From NCBI GenBank assembly GCA_014728075.1, contig WJMG01000020.1, positions 1-34,516 on the forward strand: a DNA stretch of 34,516 nucleotides, read 5' to 3'. This DNA is from Candidatus Omnitrophota bacterium. Its GTDB lineage: Bacteria; Omnitrophota; Gorgyraeia; Tantalellales; Tantalellaceae. Made by a program: the position numbers and the translations under genes. The notes under the pieces were generated by a model. It did not search any database and was not told where the DNA came from. It worked only from the letters and a program-made list of their open reading frames with translations. Below are positions 28,109-34,516 of this stretch, piece after piece. Position 1 is the first letter of the stretch; each line of letters begins with the position of its first letter.

Positions 28109-29145
28109 AGATAGTTTCCCGGGGAAATGAAAACGAACTCTCTGTGAGCTTTATCTCCTCCGGCGGCGCGGAGGTAAGGTTTTCAGGGTATCCTTATCCC
28201 CGCGGGGCCCGTGAAGACGGGGTCCCGCTGTTCGTTTCGCGCGTCTCTCCCGCGGGCTGCCCGCCCGGCCGCTTTGACGGTCCGGAAGAACTTTTCGCGC
28301 CTTACCCGGCCGCGGCACCGATCTACATGGACTTTATCCTCAACAGGGGCTTAAGGCCCAAAAGGTCCGGCGTGGCGGCCATAACGGATAAGGACCTTAT
28401 AAGAAAAGGGGATATTTCGGTAAGGCTCGCGGGATGCCGATGGGGGGACAGGGCTTTTTCGTATGAGATAAGCGCCGGGAACAAGACCCTGATCTACCGT
28501 GACATCGGAACGGACCCGCGCCGGGATGAAAACCCCGGCATCACTATTCTGGGAGGAAGCCCCGGATCTTCTTTTCAGGCGGAAAAGATATTGACCACCC
28601 TGGAGGAAGCGATGCGCGGCAAAAAGCGTACTGTTTTCCTCCTGCATTCCGGCAGGGACATTCAGGCAGCCACCGCGGGATTCCTGGCCTGCGAAAAAAC
28701 AGGGAGTATGTTCGTTCCGGACCTTCACACTGCCTTTCTGGCTGAAACGGTAAGAAGATCACCCATGCGTACGCCTTTTCCGGGATCCTCCAGTCTCATA
28801 CGGATAAAATTCTCCAGAGAACAGGCTGACGAGCTCAAAAATAAAGGCTACGGACCGCTTCTGATGTCCTACAGCCGTTACAGGACCGATCGTTTCGGCA
28901 TCGAGCCGCTGAAATGCAGCGCCCTCGTGGTCACGGGTGACACCGCGATGATAACGGATCTTGCGAAAAAGACCCGCAGGGAGACCCTGCTCCTGGACTT
29001 AAGGACGGGGGAGAACACCCGGCCGCTTCCCGAAAAGATCAAGAACACTCTTAAACCCATAGACCTGCGCCCCTCTTTCCACGGTCTCCCCGGAGACCGG
29101 TCCGGTATAAGAGCGCCTGGACCCGGAAAGGAATTAGAATTGTGA
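28105..29145 (+). CDS. Uncharacterised protein resembling a degenerate metallo-beta-lactamase/beta-CASP protein
   Basis: ATGA overlap with upstream CDS supports start 28105. 'RTVFLLHSGRDIQAATAGFLACEKTGSMFVPDLHTAFLAETV' and 'LIRIKFSREQADELKNKGYGPLLMSYSRYRTDRFGIEPLKCSALVVTG' resemble beta-CASP segments; no HxHxDH motif. Confidence 0.6.
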   Translation: MKIVSRGNENELSVSFISSGGAEVRFSGYPYPRGAREDGVPLFVSRVSPAGCPPGRFDGPEELFAPYPAAAPIYMDFILNRGLRPKRSGVAAITDKDLIRKGDISVRLAGCRWGDRAFSYEISAGNKTLIYRDIGTDPRRDENPGITILGGSPGSSFQAEKILTTLEEAMRGKKRTVFLLHSGRDIQAATAGFLACEKTGSMFVPDLHTAFLAETVRRSPMRTPFPGSSSLIRIKFSREQADELKNKGYGPLLMSYSRYRTDRFGIEPLKCSALVVTGDTAMITDLAKKTRRETLLLDLRTGENTRPLPEKIKNTLKPIDLRPSFHGLPGDRSGIRAPGPGKELEL

Positions 29146-29341
29146 ACCCGCCGGGCAAGACCCGGGACGAAAAACACCGCCGATAACTGCCGCGCCTTTT
29201 CCGGGAATAACGGTATGCTGATGGACACGGCGCCCCTTCACGAAACGATCCCCCGGAAAGACCCGGCAGGAATTTTCCGGGGACTGAGGCACGGAAAAGA
29301 CGGATGACTGACGGGGCGTACCGCACCGTTGTCATAAAAGC

Positions 29342-29370
29342 TTGCAAAATAAGGCATTTGGGGTTATATT
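29342..29370 (+). promoter_or_regulatory. Sigma70-type promoter, TTGCAA-17-TATATT
   Basis: TTGCAA 29342-29347, TATATT 29365-29370, directly upstream of the exonuclease ORF. Confidence 0.5.
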
Positions 29371-29377
29371 TACCTAG

Positions 29378-30235
29378 ATGATATGTAACCCCGCTACATC
29401 AGAGACAGCTAATAGTATTATGGAAATCGATAATGTCACTTTTACGGTCCTGGATGTGGAGACTACGGGCCTGTACCCGCATTGGGGGGACAGGATCTGC
29501 GAAATAGGGGCCCTTAAAGTCTCCCCGAAAGGCGAAAGAAAAACTTTCGAAATGCTCGTAGACCCGGAAAAGCCCGTTTCACCGGGAGCGTACGCCGTTA
29601 ACAGGATATCCAGCGATATGCTCAACGGAAAACCCCGCATCGCCGAGATAATCGACGAATTCATGGATTTCATACGGGATACCGTTATAGTCGCCTATAA
29701 CGCCCGGTTTGACATGGGGTTCATCGATTCCGCGCTGGGAGAGAACAGGAACCAGCTTACCGGCTACTACATTGTCGACGCGCTTCAGCTTGCGCGGAAC
29801 CTTTTTCCCTCTATAGGTAAATACAATCTGTCCTCGGTAGCCCGCTACCTGGACATACGGATCCGCGACGAGCACAGGGCGATGGCGGATGTGGAGACCA
29901 CCTGGGAAGTCTTCCGTAAGGAACTCGAGCTCCTGAAAGAAAAAGGCATAAAGAAGGTCAGGGATATTTCCAGTGTCTATATCGCCAACGCTACAGGCAA
30001 AGAAAGCTCCGACAGCGATATGGAGTTGCTTCTGCAGAACGCCATAGTGGACAGTACGCCTCTGAAAATACGCTACAGGTCCATATGGGACAATAAAGTG
30101 AGCGTCCGCACCATAACGCCTAAAGCCTTGAAGGAATCTTACCTCGTAGCGTACTGCCATCTACGGCAGGCCAGAAGGAATTTCCGTTTGGACTGTATCC
30201 TCCATGTGGAGGAAGACCCGTTAACTATAAGATAG
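29378..30235 (+). CDS. DEDDh (DnaQ/PolC-type) 3'-5' exonuclease with C-terminal WYL-like domain
   Basis: 'VLDVETTGLYPHWGDRICEIGAL', 'YNARFDMGF', 'HRAMADVETTW' (Exo I-III). C-terminal 'LKIRYRSIWDNKVSVRTITPKALKESYLVAYCHLRQARRNFRLDCI' resembles WYL. Start may instead be 29420. Confidence 0.85.
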   Translation: MICNPATSETANSIMEIDNVTFTVLDVETTGLYPHWGDRICEIGALKVSPKGERKTFEMLVDPEKPVSPGAYAVNRISSDMLNGKPRIAEIIDEFMDFIRDTVIVAYNARFDMGFIDSALGENRNQLTGYYIVDALQLARNLFPSIGKYNLSSVARYLDIRIRDEHRAMADVETTWEVFRKELELLKEKGIKKVRDISSVYIANATGKESSDSDMELLLQNAIVDSTPLKIRYRSIWDNKVSVRTITPKALKESYLVAYCHLRQARRNFRLDCILHVEEDPLTIR

Positions 30236-30247
30236 AAGGAGGCACGA

Positions 30248-30973
30248 ATGCTGCGTTCGGGAAACCCGGCACTTAAAGGCGAAATATTTTCAAGGACCTA
30301 CTCCGGGGCCGGCGGCGGAACTATGACCCTTCAGGGTACCGTCAACAAGACATTCATACTTCTGCTGCTGGCGGCGCTCTCGGCCGGTTTTGTATGGTCC
30401 AACCCCGGGGCCATGATGGTTTTCACCATGCCGGCGCTTATTGTGGGTTTGATCCTTGCGGTCGTGCCCATATTCAAGAAAGAATGGGCGGGCATAACGG
30501 CTCCTTTTTACGCCCTGGTCGAAGGCGTCGTGATCGGAGGGGTTTCTTATTTTTTCGAGGCCCAGTATCCCGGTATCGTTATCAAAGCCGTTGCCTTGAC
30601 CTTCGGAACGCTGTTCTGCCTTCTCATCGCTTACCGTTCCGGACTTATAAAAGCCACGGAAAATTTCAAGCTCGGGGTCATTGCGGGTACGGGCGCCGTC
30701 GCCATTTTTTATTTCATTTCCCTGATCCTCAGCTTCTTCGGGGTGAGGATGACGGTCATTTACGGCGGAGGTCCGGTGGGCATATTGTTCAGCCTGGTAG
30801 TTGTGACCATCGCCGCGCTTAACCTGGTCCTCGATTTCGACTTCATAGAGACCGGGGTCGAGAGGAAAGCCCCCGGGTTCCTTGAATGGTACTGCGCTTT
30901 CAGCCTCATAGTGACCCTGATCTGGCTTTATTTCGAGATATTACGACTCCTTTCCAAGCTACAGAGACGATAG
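30248..30973 (+). CDS. Bax inhibitor-1/YccA-like multispanning membrane protein
   Basis: 'RSGNPALKGEIFSR...GTMTLQGTVNKTFILLLLAALSAGFVW' and about seven hydrophobic segments as in this family. Confidence 0.85.
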   Translation: MLRSGNPALKGEIFSRTYSGAGGGTMTLQGTVNKTFILLLLAALSAGFVWSNPGAMMVFTMPALIVGLILAVVPIFKKEWAGITAPFYALVEGVVIGGVSYFFEAQYPGIVIKAVALTFGTLFCLLIAYRSGLIKATENFKLGVIAGTGAVAIFYFISLILSFFGVRMTVIYGGGPVGILFSLVVVTIAALNLVLDFDFIETGVERKAPGFLEWYCAFSLIVTLIWLYFEILRLLSKLQRR

Positions 30974-31017
30974 TTTTCCCCAAAACTCTAGTTAATCCAT
31001 TAAAAAGCTATTTATGC

Positions 31018-31046
31018 TTGATTTTATCTGTTGTTTTATATATAAT
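31018..31046 (+). promoter_or_regulatory. Sigma70-type promoter, TTGATT-17-TATAAT
   Basis: TTGATT 31018-31023, TATAAT 31041-31046, upstream of ATG 31072. Confidence 0.7.
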
Positions 31047-31071
31047 AAGTTAAGCAAATAAAAGGTTATAT

Positions 31072-34000
31072 ATGAAGATCATTTCTATCCTTATAATTTT
31101 AAGTTTGATATTCCAGCCTCTGCCTTCTTTAGCGGAACAGAAGATCTCGACCCTTTCGCCATGGACAGGATTCCAAGATAGCGGCGGGCCATCTAATATC
31201 GCTATATCGCTTATCTCCCGATACATCGAAGAGAACGGTATATATGCGCGGACACTTGATGATATCCAGCGCCTTCTGTTGAATAGTAATGCGCCCGCGA
31301 AGGTCACTCTCACCCGGAGGCCCGGTGAAATAATCGTAGAGGCCGGGGAGAGCAAAGAGGCAATAAGGTTCTTTGACCCCCGATTAGCCCCATTCGTTAC
31401 TCCTTTCGGGGATATCGAGCGTCTCTCGACGCGCGTGGTGAACGATTCGCTTTACATGCAGCATATCCGCAGCGAACTGGTACTAAACTCTACGAATGCG
31501 ATGTTCACCGAACAGGATCACGCGTTCTGTGATCACCTTATAGAATTCGCCAGAAAAAAGATCGAGCAGACGGACGAGCTGGACCCGGGGATGCCCGTAG
31601 CCGCCATGATAGTTGACGGGAACGGTAAGATAATAACCGAATCGATACGCAAGGACCACTACTCCTCCACAAAATACGGCGTAAAAGCCCTCCACGCCGA
31701 GGTAGCGGCAGTATATGAAGCACAGGAAGCGGGATTTACTGACTGGTCCAACGCCACAATATATGTCACCATGGAATCGGGCTTCAACAGCCTTAAAGAG
31801 CTTATAACCCTTTACGGCTTCGGCAGGGTCGTTTACATCCTTCCAAAAGATCTCCGCATAGACCCGGCCGATACCGCTGACACTCCGAAAACCCTTATAA
31901 AATGCCCCGACAAAAGACTTCGAGAAAAAATGAGAGCGCTCATAAAGCAACCCGATGTTTCGGACATACCCGATATAAACGAACTTATTTACGCGGACCT
32001 TAACGGATCCGCCGACAAAAGCACCCGATCTACGGACCTTATACAACCCGAAATGTTCAAGAAATTATTTCTTCCCCATAAGATCCTTGTCTGGGAATTC
32101 AATACCCGTTACCGGAGGATGTTCTTTTCTAAAAAGAAACCCGATGAACACCCCCTTATCGTGGATAAGGAAGAAGATGGAGATAGCTCCGGGGAAAAAG
32201 AGGTTCCCCGGGTGATCCCCATACATCCCAGCATGATAAAAAGGTTCTGGAACCCGATATTCGCTGAAGAGATATCCATATCCAGATATCTGGGCCGGAT
32301 GCTTATGTCCGAATTCAGAGACTTCGCGCGGGAACAGCACATGCATGAGACCGAAAAACAGTCCCGCGAAAAGAGCCTGGCGGATTTCGAAGCGATATCA
32401 CCGCTGCTCGAAAAAGTCATTGACCTGCGTGAACTTAAGATACTTTACCACCTTCTTAAGCAGAGAAGAACAGAAGCTGCTCGTCAGAAGAACAATGCCG
32501 ATGCCGTATTCACGGATTTCGATCATCTTATGGAAAAGATAAACCTCCCCGGCAGGGACCAGGAACTCATACGCTCTCTGAAGAACGACCACAACAGGGG
32601 TCTGCGTGAGATAAAGACCCTTTATCAGGGTATAGTATCCGACAAAGGCCTGGAAGCATCTTTTAAACGCCTTTATGACAAGTTCGCAAAACAAGAACAT
32701 ATACTGCTGGTAATAGACGATTATGAAAGCTTTTCCGAATTCCGATCGGATATTCTTTCGAAACAGATCCTTCCGGACGGCGCGGTGATCCAATACTACC
32801 ACGACCTTTTCCCTTCGGCGGTCACCGAAAAACCCATGGTGGACATGCATATACACTCGACTTACTCAGATGGGGACACCTCGCCGGATATGCTTCTCAA
32901 GAAAACCTCGGAGATGGGGCTTTACGCGATCTCTATAACGGATCACGATACGCTCGACGCCTATCTTGATCCCGAAAACACCGACATCTTCAAACTGGCC
33001 GAAGAAGCCGGGGTTAAAGTGACAGCCGGAAGCGAAATAAGCAGTTTGTGTTATAACGACTGTTTTGATGACGGGTATTACTTTACCGACATAATCGCAC
33101 TTTTCCCCAGGGGAAAAGGAGAGACCGACTCAAGCTACCGTAAAAGGCTCAAGAAAACGAACAGATACATAGAGGCTTTCCGCAGCCAGTTCCGTAAATG
33201 TATCATGTCATCGTTTTTCCGCCTTAAGACGGAATACAGGAAATTCTACGACCTTTCGGTAAAGGAAATGCTCGAGGAAGCGATCGAACGGGACACATAC
33301 AACGGTTTCCATACGGAACAACTCAGCAGCTATATAGACATGGACAGGATAGAGGAAGAGGCTTACTGGATGGAAATGCTGTCCGACAAGGAATTTCGCG
33401 GAAAAATGCCCAAATGCATGGCAGATTTCATGACTCCCCTTACGCACATTGTATCCAAAGTCGGGCCTGAGAATATAACCGGGGACATCAACACTGAGGC
33501 GGTTGAAAACGCGGTCAACGAAACCCGTGAGGCCTTAAAGGAGGAAGGCCCCGAAAAACAGGAAGAAGCGGCCAGGAAGACCCTCCTGGAGACCACCGCC
33601 AAGGAACTTAACTATTATATATTGTCCAAAAAGAACCATTATTTCGGCCTGCCTGACACTACAATGACCGCCGAATCACTTGTTTCGGACGAGACTTCGC
33701 CCGGGAAGACATGGGGGCTGCTTTCAACGGAGGACATACTTTCTCTGATAAAGAAAGAAAAGGGTTACGCCATACTGGCCCACCCGGAGGGGCAATGGCG
33801 ACAGATGGGTTCACGGAAATTTGAATTGTGGGTAAAAGAAATGAAAAAGGCCGGACTTTACGGCATAGAAGCTTTTTCCCGGGGACACACGGGGACCCTT
33901 TCTCTCTATTTCAACGGCCTCGCCAAACAGAACGGCCTTATTACCACAAACGGCAGTGACTTTCACGGGGAAAAAACCCCGCATGCCCGGAGGGAGCTCG

Positions 34001-34516
34001 CGGTAGGGTACAAAGACTCCGTGGGCAACCAGACCACCGTTGACAAAATACGAAGCCTGATATACCTTGACGAGCATAACGGCGATGCCGGAGACCTCCC
34101 CCAGATCATACCTTTTTCCACCAATAAATTCTCCGACATAATATCGACCTGGTCAGACCTTCCCAATACCGAAAGAGATATACACCTTGAATCCTCAGGA
34201 CAGGACAGGACCTTAAACCTGGCGGAAGCGATAAACTCAACACCTTATCCCGAACATAAAGTTCCACATTTCAACCCGAAGAATTACAGGAAAGTATATG
34301 ACCTTCAAAGAAGAATAGCCGCGGCGGACTATCCCTGGAGCGGTTCGAGCGAGGCGATGGAGGATATCCTGCGGGAAGCGTTTCCCAACGAGCATCAAAC
34401 ACACTTGATGAACTATGAACAGTCAAGATCTAACGACAGAAAAGGGGCAAAGCTCAATCTGATAAGAATGTTATGGACAAAACACAACGCGATAATCGGC
34501 ACGGTTTCCATAGAGG
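31072..34516 (+). CDS. Giant secreted protein, 3' truncated by window edge: deaminase-like domain + helical linker + PHP domain (absent from ORF track)
   Basis: Open from ATG 31072 to window end (at least 1148 codons). Signal peptide MKIISILIILSLIFQPLPSLAEQ; deaminase-like 'MPVAAMIVDGNGKIITE...ALHAEVAAVYEAQ...ATIYVTMES...FGRVVY'; PHP 'VDMHIHSTYSDGDTSPDMLLKKTSEMGLYAISITDHDT', 'AILAHPEG', 'GLITTNGSDFHG'. Confidence 0.88.
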   Translation, partial: MKIISILIILSLIFQPLPSLAEQKISTLSPWTGFQDSGGPSNIAISLISRYIEENGIYARTLDDIQRLLLNSNAPAKVTLTRRPGEIIVEAGESKEAIRFFDPRLAPFVTPFGDIERLSTRVVNDSLYMQHIRSELVLNSTNAMFTEQDHAFCDHLIEFARKKIEQTDELDPGMPVAAMIVDGNGKIITESIRKDHYSSTKYGVKALHAEVAAVYEAQEAGFTDWSNATIYVTMESGFNSLKELITLYGFGRVVYILPKDLRIDPADTADTPKTLIKCPDKRLREKMRALIKQPDVSDIPDINELIYADLNGSADKSTRSTDLIQPEMFKKLFLPHKILVWEFNTRYRRMFFSKKKPDEHPLIVDKEEDGDSSGEKEVPRVIPIHPSMIKRFWNPIFAEEISISRYLGRMLMSEFRDFAREQHMHETEKQSREKSLADFEAISPLLEKVIDLRELKILYHLLKQRRTEAARQKNNADAVFTDFDHLMEKINLPGRDQELIRSLKNDHNRGLREIKTLYQGIVSDKGLEASFKRLYDKFAKQEHILLVIDDYESFSEFRSDILSKQILPDGAVIQYYHDLFPSAVTEKPMVDMHIHSTYSDGDTSPDMLLKKTSEMGLYAISITDHDTLDAYLDPENTDIFKLAEEAGVKVTAGSEISSLCYNDCFDDGYYFTDIIALFPRGKGETDSSYRKRLKKTNRYIEAFRSQFRKCIMSSFFRLKTEYRKFYDLSVKEMLEEAIERDTYNGFHTEQLSSYIDMDRIEEEAYWMEMLSDKEFRGKMPKCMADFMTPLTHIVSKVGPENITGDINTEAVENAVNETREALKEEGPEKQEEAARKTLLETTAKELNYYILSKKNHYFGLPDTTMTAESLVSDETSPGKTWGLLSTEDILSLIKKEKGYAILAHPEGQWRQMGSRKFELWVKEMKKAGLYGIEAFSRGHTGTLSLYFNGLAKQNGLITTNGSDFHGEKTPHARRELAVGYKDSVGNQTTVDKIRSLIYLDEHNGDAGDLPQIIPFSTNKFSDIISTWSDLPNTERDIHLESSGQDRTLNLAEAINSTPYPEHKVPHFNPKNYRKVYDLQRRIAAADYPWSGSSEAMEDILREAFPNEHQTHLMNYEQSRSNDRKGAKLNLIRMLWTKHNAIIGTVSIE

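Noticed and set aside
30972-30987. AGTTTT-CCCC-AAAACT hairpin at the end of the BI-1-like gene
   Set aside because: Six AT-rich base pairs without a T tract; not convincing as a terminator.
31483-33602. Cluster of antisense ORFs (31483-32046, 32065-32346, 32398-32856, 33208-33602) in the apparently empty right end
   Set aside because: They lie opposite the open + strand frame from 31072 that carries signal peptide, deaminase-like and PHP motifs; the + frame is the real gene.
1-34516. Search for CRISPR arrays, IS elements/transposases, tRNA/rRNA genes
   Set aside because: No direct-repeat array, transposase-like ORF or recognisable tRNA/rRNA sequence was seen by eye; a formal tRNAscan/Infernal search was not possible.

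Overview
All supportable genes in this 34.5 kb window lie on the + strand, as tightly packed, often overlapping operons. From left to right: the 3' end of a YqeY/GatB-like gene; a small secreted repeat protein; two CNNM/CorC-type membrane proteins and a TrkA-C membrane protein; a 45-aa entericidin-like lipoprotein (below the ORF-track cutoff); and a PflX-like radical SAM protein. Next comes a nucleotide/glutamine-amidotransferase block (carA-carB-purF-pyrG-icd-guaA-purSL-purQ), followed by PilZ, small membrane and Cys-cluster proteins and a malic enzyme. The right part holds a giant secreted multidomain protein (1322 aa), a DUF362 / polyferredoxin / degenerate beta-CASP-like trio, a DnaQ-like exonuclease with a WYL-like C-terminus, a BI-1-like membrane protein, and a second giant secreted ORF. 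That last ORF starts at 31072 and runs off the window without a stop, so it is missing from the ORF track. Composition and giant secreted mosaic proteins suggest an uncultured lineage such as Omnitrophota (inference only). Items most worth following up: (i) the open ORF at 31072, a secreted fusion of a Cys-less deaminase-like domain and a PHP domain; (ii) the 1322-aa secreted protein with a Pol-beta nucleotidyltransferase-like signature and an HTH; (iii) two structured leaders, upstream of carA and purL, each with an 8-bp outer stem enclosing two hairpins; (iv) clustering of five glutamine amidotransferases around isocitrate dehydrogenase; (v) a metal-ligand-less beta-CASP-like pseudoenzyme. 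No tRNA, rRNA, CRISPR array or transposon was recognised.
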